Below, piece by piece: positions 1 to 5,043 of a stretch of DNA of 5,258 bases. Under the pieces are notes generated by a model. The model made no database searches. It was given only the letters and a program-made list of their open reading frames with translations, and was not told the DNA's origin. Position 1 is the first letter of the stretch. Each line of letters starts with the position of its first letter. The position numbers were made by a program, and so were the translations under genes. This DNA is from Marinobacter sp. (GTDB taxonomy: Bacteria; Pseudomonadota; Gammaproteobacteria; Pseudomonadales; Oleiphilaceae). The stretch covers positions 1 through 5,258 of the forward strand of contig JAEPMM010000251.1 in NCBI GenBank assembly GCA_017643965.1, in the 5' to 3' direction.

Positions 1-201
1 ATCCCGGACAATATTTACGGCATCCTGACGGCCTTTGCACTGTTCCGGCTGTTTGATGTGGTCAAACCCTGGCCCATCAGCTGGATCGACCAGCGGGCTC
101 CGGGCGGACTGGGGATCATGGTGGATGATGTGGTGGCCGGATTTATGGCACTGGCGTGTCTTTTCGCCATCGACCTGTGGGTCATGCCGCTTATCCTTTG
201 A
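1..201 (+). CDS. pgpA: Phosphatidylglycerophosphatase A, C-terminal part (5' end outside window)
   Basis: Frame 1 is open from the first base to a TGA at 199-201 and gives the last 66 residues. Two stretches match the conserved C-terminal half of PgpA: FRLFDVVKPWPI, followed by GGLGIMVDDVVAG. The rest is hydrophobic and fits the final membrane helices. PgpA is an inner-membrane phosphatase that removes the terminal phosphate from phosphatidylglycerophosphate to give phosphatidylglycerol. The paired Asp of the MVDD segment is one of the conserved polar sites of the family; the N-terminal part lies before the window. In many gammaproteobacteria pgpA follows thiL and the nus/rib genes, but that cannot be seen here. 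It converges on the DUF6316 gene, with 30 bp between the stop codons. The identification rests on remembered family motifs and is strong. Confidence 0.93.
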   Translation: MPDNIYGILTAFALFRLFDVVKPWPISWIDQRAPGGLGIMVDDVVAGFMALACLFAIDLWVMPLIL

Positions 202-229
202 CCGGCGGAGCGCTATGAAGCGCACCGGT
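201..229. terminator. Possible bidirectional hairpin between pgpA and the DUF6316 gene
   Basis: An interrupted inverted repeat fills the convergent gap. The outer arms are ACCGG (201-205) and CCGGT (225-229). The inner arms are GCGCT (210-214) and AGCGC (219-223), around an ATGA loop. The outer and inner stems are offset by a 4-nt bulge on one side and 1 nt on the other. No T-run follows on either strand, so a classical intrinsic terminator is not fully supported. The position between two convergent stop codons is the main argument. Confidence 0.35.
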
Positions 230-231
230 GC

Positions 232-441
232 CTAGTGAATCTTGTGCTGTTGCTCTTCGGGCAGCAGACGGACGACGTGCAGAAAACGTTTCAGGCCTGT
301 TTCCGCTCGTTCGCGGGTCGCAAACGGTCCGCTGTCGAAGCCTTCCCTGGTGGTGAAATACCATTTGCTCCCCACACAAAAAAAGCGGCTGCTGCGAAAC
401 GGTACGGGCCCGTCCTCTCCGATCCGGCGTTGAGTGTCCAT
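232..441 (-). CDS. DUF6316 family small protein
   Basis: This is a 69-residue protein with no known function. It carries the features I associate with DUF6316: a start with RRIGEDGPVPFRSSRFF, then WYFTTREG, then GPFATRERAE and a short amphipathic helix (GLKRFLHVVRLL). It is highly polar, has no signal peptide or membrane segment, and should be cytoplasmic. The order of elements resembles a small beta-rich domain followed by a helix, which is inference. The ATG at 439-441 is preceded by a good Shine-Dalgarno (AGGAG, 447-451 on the minus strand) five bases upstream, which fixes the start. The gene stands alone: it converges on pgpA and diverges from the DUF2057 lipoprotein gene. A longer overlapping minus-strand frame (191-487) has neither a comparable ribosome site nor recognisable family features. 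Confidence 0.85.
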   Translation of the reverse strand: MDTQRRIGEDGPVPFRSSRFFCVGSKWYFTTREGFDSGPFATRERAETGLKRFLHVVRLLPEEQQHKIH

Positions 442-460
442 AGTGTCTCCTGCGCCCCGG

Positions 461-557
461 TTTTATTTTTTGTAGGGAGGGCTCCATGTTGTGTGTGCCG
501 ATCTGTTTAAAATTAAATCAATCCCGGCTGAATTCAACATTTATTTACAATTTGTAA
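461..557. promoter_or_regulatory. AT-rich divergent regulatory island with small palindromes
   Basis: This stretch is much richer in A and T than the rest of the window and lies between two divergent genes, so promoters for both are expected here. It contains a perfect 6-bp inverted repeat with a 1-base spacer, TTACAATTTGTAA (545-557), and the 8-bp palindrome TGAATTCA (529-536). On the minus strand there is a TTGAAT box (532-537) and a TTTAAT box (512-517). Their 14-bp spacing is too short for a good sigma-70 pair, so no exact promoter is claimed. The palindromes could be operators. No binding protein can be named. Confidence 0.4.
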
Positions 558-576
558 GTCATGGGTCTCATTCCGC

Positions 577-597
577 CTCCGTGGGCTGCCCACGGGG
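577..597. promoter_or_regulatory. GC-rich hairpin upstream of the DUF2057 lipoprotein gene
   Basis: The arms CCGTGGG (579-585) and CCCACGG (589-595) pair perfectly around a CTG loop. The stem extends outward by a T-G wobble and a C-G pair. No T-run follows, and it lies about 90 bp before the lipoprotein start, so it does not look like a terminator of a known gene. If the lipoprotein transcript starts in the AT-rich island, this becomes a stable stem in its leader. Otherwise it may be a DNA dyad for a regulator. The rest of the leader up to 675 shows nothing recognisable. Confidence 0.35.
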
Positions 598-686
598 CCC
601 TGACAAAAGCCTGTCTTCCGTCTTGCCCTCGTAACACGCACTCGTCAGAATGCGAACAAACCGAATTCAAATCAGAAGGACTTTTC

Positions 687-1370
687 ATGAGTATCTATCG
701 CGTTTTCGAGGGTTTCAAGCTTGCCCGCCATCCGCTGTCGGCACTGCGCATCGTCACTCTGCTTATCGCAGGTCTGGTGCTGGCCGGGTGCAGTTCCTCC
801 ATGACCCGGGTGCAGACCTGGGAGGGCGAAGCCGCGACAGAAGGTTCTGCGGTGCTGGAGGCACCCGGCGAAATCCGCGTAACCCGGGTGAATGGCCGCC
901 CCATGGGCAATTTTCTGATGGATGATCTGGCACTGGATTACGATCTTCTGCCGGGCAAGAACCAGGTGGTCTTCAGCTACAAGACCATCTGGGCAAAGGC
1001 TGGCGTGGTAAGGAACGGCGAATCCAAGGTTTATGTGGTAGAGACCGAGCCTCATGTGGCGTCTTTCACCGCTCAGGCAGGGGAAACCTATCGGTTCGAG
1101 TTCGACAAGCCAACGTCCCGCCGCGATGCCGAGTCATTGACCGAGGATTTCTCCGGCGCGATCGTCAACAGTGCCGGCACCGAGGTGGCCCGTTTCGAGT
1201 TGTGGGACGGACAGGCACCGGCGACACCGGCTCGCACCCCGGTTTCCGGGGACACCGCGGATAGCGGCGCCGCGACCGTACAGGGCGATAATCTGGAGCA
1301 GTTGAAAGCGCTCTGGGAGAATGCATCAGAAGAAGAGAAGCGCGCATTCCTGCGCTGGGCGTTCGAGTAA
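687..1370 (+). CDS. DUF2057 (YccT/CsgI-like) lipoprotein
   Basis: This is a 227-residue protein. The N-terminus is basic, followed by a hydrophobic stretch and a lipobox LAGC with the lipidated Cys at residue 35. Ser at +2 favours sorting to the outer membrane. The signal peptide is long (34 residues). The mature part has an early beta-rich segment with RVTRVNGRPM (about 64-73), LLPGKNQVVFSYKTIW (87-102) and ETYRFEFD (133-140). A Pro/Thr/Ala-rich linker (about 176-200) follows, then a closing helix, LKALWENASEEEKRAFLRWA (206-225). That layout, and the closing helix in particular, matches E. coli YccT (DUF2057). YccT was renamed CsgI and is reported to inhibit curli subunit polymerisation. No curli genes are visible here, so the role in this organism is open. 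The start at 687 has the Shine-Dalgarno AGAAGGA (674-680) at good spacing. The in-frame ATG at 561 would add 42 residues before the signal peptide and has no ribosome site. Confidence 0.85.
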   Translation: MSIYRVFEGFKLARHPLSALRIVTLLIAGLVLAGCSSSMTRVQTWEGEAATEGSAVLEAPGEIRVTRVNGRPMGNFLMDDLALDYDLLPGKNQVVFSYKTIWAKAGVVRNGESKVYVVETEPHVASFTAQAGETYRFEFDKPTSRRDAESLTEDFSGAIVNSAGTEVARFELWDGQAPATPARTPVSGDTADSGAATVQGDNLEQLKALWENASEEEKRAFLRWAFE

Positions 1371-1381
1371 CGGCACCCGGG

Positions 1382-1408
1382 GGCGGTTTCGTCAGTGGCG
1401 AAACCGCC
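1382..1408. terminator. Ten-base-pair hairpin at the convergent lipoprotein/acyltransferase junction
   Basis: The arms GGCGGTTTCG (1382-1391) and CGAAACCGCC (1399-1408) are perfectly complementary, with a 7-base loop. The stem begins 11 bases after the lipoprotein stop. The acyltransferase stop codon (TCA at 1392-1394, read as TGA on the minus strand) lies in the loop, and the right arm encodes the acyltransferase's last residues. The symmetry suits a shared bidirectional terminator. Neither strand has a clear T-run after the stem, so it could instead protect mRNA 3' ends. Confidence 0.5.
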
Positions 1409-2921
1409 GAAATGTCTTCTTGAGTACACCCTCCAGCATGGTCAGGGCCTCGTCGGTCAGACTCTGATGGCTTTGCCCGCCCTCGTTATGCTCTTCTTCG
1501 GTCTCAGGCAACGCTGAGGCGGCCGACTCGATGGAGCCCAGGCTCTCCTCCAACAGGGTTTTCAGGGAGTTACCGTCCGCGACCACATCGGGGCACAGGG
1601 TAAAATTGATGGTCAGGCGTCCTTGATAGCTCACCGCCACAATCACCAACCCCATGCTGTCGAACAGGGGGGCGGAGTTGTACTGGCGCACCAGCTTTGC
1701 GCCCTGCAGATAGAGTGGCACCTGGGGGCCCGGCACGTTGGTGATCGGCAAGTTGAACGCCGGCTGATAGCGCTGGGCGATTTGCAGCTCAGCATACAGT
1801 CGTGCAGACAGCGCCAGCATGGTGGATGGCAGCAATTCGGTCAGGCGATCGGCGGCGATGGCCTCGCGGTAGGGCTCCGAGGCGACGGCGTTGCGGTGGA
1901 TCGTGCGAATCCGTCGGGCCGGATCCGGCTCGCTGGTCGCCAGATCCAGCAACATTGCGGACATCTGATTTCCGGTGGCTTTACGCAGACTGTTCGAGCG
2001 CACCGATATAGGCGTCATCGCCACCAGCGATTTGCCCTCATCGCTGCCGTGGTTTTCGAGATAACGCCGCAGGGTTTCCGCGCACAGGCCCAGAACCACG
2101 TCGTTCAGGGTGACGCTGCCCAGGTTCGCTTTGATCGCCTTGAGCCGTGACAATTCCACTTCCGCGGACACGATCTGCCGGTTAGCGGTGATCTGACGAT
2201 TGAACGGGCAGTGTGGGGCAGAAAACACCGGAAATGGCAGCGGCAGTTTACGAATCTGACGTTGCACCAGGCTGCGCGCTGTCACCTCTGCAGCAATGAC
2301 CGCCAGTGACGTCACCTGCAGCGGTTTGCGCAGCAGATTGGCCCCGGTCTGGAGTATGACCCGCTCTTCTGAGGGCTCCGGTTTGGGGAACCAGGGCCGG
2401 GGCTGGGAAATGGGCCGCGCTTCGGGCGTGTATTCCAGTAACTTGCCCATGATTTCCTCACCGCTGAAGGCGTCGATTGCGGCGTGGTGGAGTTTCACAA
2501 TCAGGGCAAAGCCGTGGTGACCGTCATCCTCCTCATCGGCGGGGAAGCCGTCAACGAAAGTGATGTGCCAGAGTGGCCGGTCGCGTTTCAGCGGTTCTTC
2601 CAGAATCTTCGATGCCAGCTCTGTCAGGCTATGGGATTGACCGTGCTCCCCAAGGTTCACGTAGGCCAGATGACGTTCAATGCTGAAATCCCGGTCGTCA
2701 ATCCAGTAAGGGCGGCCAAGGCGAAGGGGTATTTCCTTCAGGCGTTGCCGGAATACCGGAACCACGTGGAGGCGGCTGCGCAAATAGGCCACGAACGTGC
2801 TGAACGCCAGTGGCTCGCCACTGCCCCGGGCATCGAACAGATAAATGCCGCCGATGTGCATCGGTGCCGTTTCCGACTCCAGGTAAAGGAAAGAGGCATC
2901 CAGTTCCGACAGCTGCCGCAT
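1392..2921 (-). CDS. Wax ester synthase/diacylglycerol acyltransferase (WS/DGAT family)
   Basis: This 509-residue protein belongs to the bacterial WS/DGAT family, which transfers acyl groups from acyl-CoA to fatty alcohols or diacylglycerol to make neutral storage lipid. Family landmarks appear in order: the N-terminus LSELDASFLYLE (4-15) with PMHIGG (20-25), PLW (116-118), a catalytic-type segment HHAAIDA (145-151), NDVVLG (273-278), TPISVR (303-308) with GNQ (317-319), NVPGP (395-399), and a C-terminal GLVIVAVSYQG segment. The length is slightly above the usual 450-480 because of an acidic then basic tail (about 472-509). The canonical motif is HHxxxDG, but the Gly is Ala here. Both His and the Asp remain, so activity is plausible but not certain. 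The ATG at 2919-2921 is chosen because family members start with the MRQLSELDASF pattern and GGAG (2929-2932) lies 7 bases upstream. The frame extends 26 codons further upstream but those residues look non-coding. Such proteins are membrane-associated without true membrane helices. Confidence 0.93.
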   Translation of the reverse strand: MRQLSELDASFLYLESETAPMHIGGIYLFDARGSGEPLAFSTFVAYLRSRLHVVPVFRQRLKEIPLRLGRPYWIDDRDFSIERHLAYVNLGEHGQSHSLTELASKILEEPLKRDRPLWHITFVDGFPADEEDDGHHGFALIVKLHHAAIDAFSGEEIMGKLLEYTPEARPISQPRPWFPKPEPSEERVILQTGANLLRKPLQVTSLAVIAAEVTARSLVQRQIRKLPLPFPVFSAPHCPFNRQITANRQIVSAEVELSRLKAIKANLGSVTLNDVVLGLCAETLRRYLENHGSDEGKSLVAMTPISVRSNSLRKATGNQMSAMLLDLATSEPDPARRIRTIHRNAVASEPYREAIAADRLTELLPSTMLALSARLYAELQIAQRYQPAFNLPITNVPGPQVPLYLQGAKLVRQYNSAPLFDSMGLVIVAVSYQGRLTINFTLCPDVVADGNSLKTLLEESLGSIESAASALPETEEEHNEGGQSHQSLTDEALTMLEGVLKKTFRRFRH

Positions 2922-2954
2922 GCATGAACTCCGTTCTGCGGTTGAGTTTGGGGC

Positions 2955-2960
2955 AGTATA
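2955..2960 (-). promoter_or_regulatory. Candidate -10 box for the acyltransferase gene
   Basis: The minus strand reads TATACT here, five of six matches to the sigma-70 -10 consensus. It would start transcription about 27 bases before the acyltransferase ATG. The -35 region 17 bases upstream is poor (AACGGA), so an activator or another sigma factor may be needed. With the hairpin after the LysR stop, it suggests the acyltransferase is transcribed separately from the regulator. Confidence 0.4.
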
Positions 2961-3004
2961 AACGAGTAGGACCCGATTCCGTTGGCTGTTTTGCCTCAAA
3001 TTGT

Positions 3005-3035
3005 GCCGGCTCGGGAGTCAGGTTCGCCGAGCGGC
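3005..3035 (-). terminator. Candidate terminator of the LysR gene
   Basis: Directly after the LysR stop codon the minus strand forms a stem. GCCGCTCGG (3035-3027) pairs with CCGAGCCGGC (3014-3005), with one bulged base and a 12-base loop. A short AATTT stretch follows a few bases later. The stem is strong but the T-tract is weak. Its position immediately after the stop codon favours termination. Confidence 0.45.
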
Positions 3036-3947
3036 TCAGGTTTCCAGCCAGTGGCTGAACACGTCCGGCTGCCCCAGGCGCTCCCAGAACCACATCAGGG
3101 CCTTGCCCTGGTCTTCGGCGTGCCGGGCCAGGTGCAGCATGATCGGTTGTCTCGTGTCGTGCACATCCAGGGCGACGAGCTGGCCGGCAGCCAGTTGTTC
3201 CTGCACCCGTGGCAGCGGCAGCCAGCCGACCCCGAGGCCGGCCTGCTGCAGGGCAATTTTCTGGTCGACGTTCGCCACGGTAATGGTGCGTTGCCGGCGG
3301 AAGATCCCGGCGTTACCCGGCGGCAGGGAGCGGGACGTGTCGGCGGCCACGGCGGCGGGGTACCGGCTAATGTCCTCCTCGCTCAATGGCTGTGTGGCGG
3401 ACGTCAGCGGGTGATCGGGCGTCACCGCATAGACAAAGTTCATGGTGCCCAGGGCCTTGGTGGTGAATGGCCCGGCGGGTTTGCTGAGCTGGTCAGCACC
3501 CACAACAAGATCCACCCGCCGGCTTTGTAGGGCATCCCAGGCGCCGGCGAATACCTCTTCCACCAATTGCACCTCCACCGGAACGCCGAGTGCGTAGAAC
3601 TCGCCAATGGCAGCGAACAGGCTGTCGGCTGGCAACAGCGAGTTGAATCCGATGCGCAACCGGGTTTCCCAGCCCTGGGCGACCTGCCGTGTGGTGTGCG
3701 CCAGATTTTCCGCCGCCTCCAGCAGGGTGCGGCCCTCTTCGAGGAGGTAACGGCCTGCGGGTGTCAGGGTGGCACGATGACCGCTGCGGTCGAAAATGGC
3801 GATGTCCAGGTCCTCTTCCAGCTTCTGCACGGTATAGCTGATGGCTGAAGGCACCCGGAACAACTCTCCTGCGGCCCCGGCAAAGCTGCCTTTGCGGTCG
3901 ATGGCGTCGAGAACTTTGAGAGCGTCGATGGTAATGGCTGTATGCAT
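3036..3947 (-). CDS. LysR-type transcriptional regulator, YhaJ-like
   Basis: This 303-residue protein has the usual LysR length. Residues 6-65 form the winged helix-turn-helix: ALKVLDAIDRKGSFAGAA, then RVPSAISYTVQKLEEDL and FDRSGHRATLTPAG. A linker helix (66-90) follows, then the periplasmic-binding-protein-like effector domain (about 93-298), with DLVVGADQ and a GLGVGWLP segment near its end. The segments DAIDRKGSFA, RVPSAISYT and QKLEEDLDIAIFDRSGHR resemble E. coli YhaJ closely, as does the GWET stretch at residues 92-95. YhaJ is known for responding to nitroaromatic-derived or quinone-like signals and for regulating yqjF. The gene diverges from a YqjG-type reductase, whose E. coli homologue lies near yhaJ, so control of that gene and autoregulation are likely (inference). 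There is no Shine-Dalgarno before the ATG, while a GATAAT box ends six bases upstream, so the mRNA may be leaderless. Confidence 0.92.
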   Translation of the reverse strand: MHTAITIDALKVLDAIDRKGSFAGAAGELFRVPSAISYTVQKLEEDLDIAIFDRSGHRATLTPAGRYLLEEGRTLLEAAENLAHTTRQVAQGWETRLRIGFNSLLPADSLFAAIGEFYALGVPVEVQLVEEVFAGAWDALQSRRVDLVVGADQLSKPAGPFTTKALGTMNFVYAVTPDHPLTSATQPLSEEDISRYPAAVAADTSRSLPPGNAGIFRRQRTITVANVDQKIALQQAGLGVGWLPLPRVQEQLAAGQLVALDVHDTRQPIMLHLARHAEDQGKALMWFWERLGQPDVFSHWLET

Positions 3948-3953
3948 GTTCGA

Positions 3954-3959
3954 ATTATC
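3954..3959 (-). promoter_or_regulatory. Candidate -10 box giving a leaderless LysR mRNA
   Basis: The minus strand reads GATAAT, five of six matches to the -10 consensus, with exactly six bases between it and the LysR ATG. By the usual geometry transcription would begin on the A of the start codon. This fits the absence of a ribosome-binding site. The matching -35 region is weak. Confidence 0.4.
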
Positions 3960-3966
3960 TGAGGTA

Positions 3967-4016
3967 GTTGGCCGAAATTGCTTGTTTGAGAGGTTAGCAG
4001 GCTGGCCGGTATTCTT
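3967..4016. repeat. Imperfect direct repeat in the LysR/reductase intergenic region
   Basis: GTTGGCCGAAATTGCTT (3967-3983) and GCTGGCCGGTATTCTT (4001-4016) align with three mismatches and one single-base gap. Their starts are 34 bp apart, close to three helical turns, so both copies would face the same side of the DNA. The second copy overlaps the candidate reductase -10 box. They are possible regulator sites, perhaps for the divergent LysR protein. A chance match is also possible. Confidence 0.35.
3986..4015 (+). promoter_or_regulatory. Candidate sigma-70 promoter of the glutathionyl-hydroquinone reductase gene
   Basis: A TTGAGA box (3986-3991, five of six to the -35 consensus) is followed after 18 bases by TATTCT (4010-4015, four of six to the -10 consensus). 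Transcription would start near 4022, about 31 bases before the ATG. A start there would leave out the left arm of the hairpin at 4012-4048, so this promoter and an RNA-level role for that hairpin are alternatives. Confidence 0.4.
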
Positions 4017-4048
4017 CTCGCAAATTTGACCGGTTTTAGCGAGGAGAA
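4012..4048 (+). promoter_or_regulatory. Inverted repeat covering the reductase Shine-Dalgarno
   Basis: TTCTTCTCGC (4012-4021) pairs with GCGAGGAGAA (4039-4048) over ten positions with a single T-G wobble, around a 17-base loop. The right arm contains the Shine-Dalgarno AGGAG (4042-4046) that serves the ATG at 4053. If the transcript includes the left arm, ribosome access would be blocked in the folded state. If transcription starts later, the repeat could act as a DNA operator. The loop contains the 8-bp palindrome CAAATTTG minus its first base, which belongs to the left arm. Confidence 0.45.
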
Positions 4049-4052
4049 GGGT

Positions 4053-5039
4053 ATGGGTCTGTTAGTGGATGGCAAGTGGCATGATCAGTGGTACGACACG
4101 GACAAAACCGGTGGCAAGTGCGAGCGCGAAGCCGCCGGTTTCCGCAACTGGATCACGGCGGACGGTTCGCCCGGTCCGGATGGCGAGGGCGGGTTCAAGG
4201 CGGAGTCCGGCCGCTATCATCTTTATGTTTCCATGGCCTGCCCGTGGGCCCATCGTACTCTGATTTTTCGCGCCTTGAAGGGATTGGAGAAGCACATTCC
4301 GGTGTCGGTGGTGCACCCGGACATGGTCGAGAACGGCTGGGAGTTCCGGCCTGGCGACGAACAGCACCGTGATCATTTGCACGATTTTCAGTTTCTGCAC
4401 CAGCTCTACACCCGCGCGGCACCGCATTATTCCGGGCGGGTAACCGTGCCCACCTTGTGGGACACCGAAAAACAGACCATTGCCAGCAATGAGTCAGCGG
4501 AAATTATCCGCATGTTCAATTCGGCGTTTGACGGTCTCGACGGTGTGCGTACGGATATCGATTTCTATCCGGAACCCCTGCAGGACGAGATTGATGACAT
4601 CAACGCCCGGGTCTACGACACCGTGAACAACGGAGTCTACAAGGCCGGTTTTGCCACCGCTCAGGACAAGTACGAGGAGGCCTACGAGGCACTGTTCGAG
4701 ACGCTGGACTGGCTGGAGGAGCGGCTATCGGGTCAGCGTTACCTGGCGGGGCGGCAACTGACCGAAGCCGACTGGCGCCTGTTCACCACACTGATCCGCT
4801 TTGACGCGGTGTATTACAGCCATTTCAAATGCAACCGGCAGCGCATTGGGGATTTTCCGGCGCTCTCGGCGTATGTACGGGACCTGTACCAGGTGCCCGG
4901 CGTGGCCGAAACCGTGGATATTGCGCAGATCAAGCGCCATTACTATGTCAGCCAGCGCACCATCAATCCCACCCAGATTGTGCCGGTGGGGCCGAGCCTC
5001 GATTTTGACGCACCCCACGGCCGCGAGGCGCTGGATTGA
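4053..5039 (+). CDS. yqjG: Glutathionyl-hydroquinone reductase (YqjG/PcpF family, Xi-class GST)
   Basis: This 328-residue protein has the full length of the Xi-class glutathione transferases. These cytoplasmic enzymes use glutathione to reduce glutathionyl-hydroquinones to free hydroquinones. The N-terminal thioredoxin-like domain has the catalytic Cys63 in MACPWAHRT (61-69), the same number as in E. coli YqjG. It also has the cis-Pro in TVPTLWD (131-137) and the glutathione gamma-Glu site NESAEII (146-152). The all-helical C-terminal domain includes VYKAGFA (195-201), LAGRQLTEADWRLFTTLIRFD (231-251, in part) and the Tyr-rich VYYSHFKCN (253-261) and RHYYVSQ (295-301). The Tyr residues of these motifs help form the hydroquinone site in family structures. 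The ATG at 4053 is chosen for its Shine-Dalgarno AGGAG six bases upstream and the family start LVDGKWHDQWYDT. A TTG nine codons earlier has no ribosome site. The gene diverges from a YhaJ-like regulator, probably its controller, and converges on the ispB-like gene with four bases between the stop codons. Confidence 0.95.
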   Translation: MGLLVDGKWHDQWYDTDKTGGKCEREAAGFRNWITADGSPGPDGEGGFKAESGRYHLYVSMACPWAHRTLIFRALKGLEKHIPVSVVHPDMVENGWEFRPGDEQHRDHLHDFQFLHQLYTRAAPHYSGRVTVPTLWDTEKQTIASNESAEIIRMFNSAFDGLDGVRTDIDFYPEPLQDEIDDINARVYDTVNNGVYKAGFATAQDKYEEAYEALFETLDWLEERLSGQRYLAGRQLTEADWRLFTTLIRFDAVYYSHFKCNRQRIGDFPALSAYVRDLYQVPGVAETVDIAQIKRHYYVSQRTINPTQIVPVGPSLDFDAPHGREALD

Positions 5040-5043
5040 AGGG

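Noticed and set aside
191..487. 98-codon minus-strand frame around the DUF6316 gene
   Set aside because: It overlaps the DUF6316 gene in another frame, also runs into pgpA, and shows no recognisable family features.
544..571. TTTACA/TCTCAT pair as a promoter for the lipoprotein gene
   Set aside because: The -10 match is weak and the -35 overlaps the TTACAATTTGTAA palindrome, so it is not specific enough to call.
561..686. In-frame upstream ATG extending the lipoprotein gene by 42 codons
   Set aside because: It would bury the signal peptide and lipobox inside the protein and has no ribosome site, while 687 has AGAAGGA at proper spacing.
1623..2150. 175-codon plus-strand frame inside the acyltransferase gene
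   Set aside because: It is antisense to a well-supported gene, and its His/Arg/Gln-rich composition is typical of a shadow frame in GC-rich DNA.
2922..2999. 26-codon upstream extension of the acyltransferase
   Set aside because: The family starts at the MRQLSELDASF pattern, a GGAG lies correctly before it, and the extension overlaps the candidate promoter.
2982..3530. 182-codon plus-strand frame over the LysR gene
   Set aside because: It is an antisense shadow of a clear LysR coding region with no domain features of its own.
4026..4052. TTG start nine codons upstream for the reductase
   Set aside because: There is no ribosome site, the extension includes the real Shine-Dalgarno, and the family N-terminus fits the ATG at 4053.
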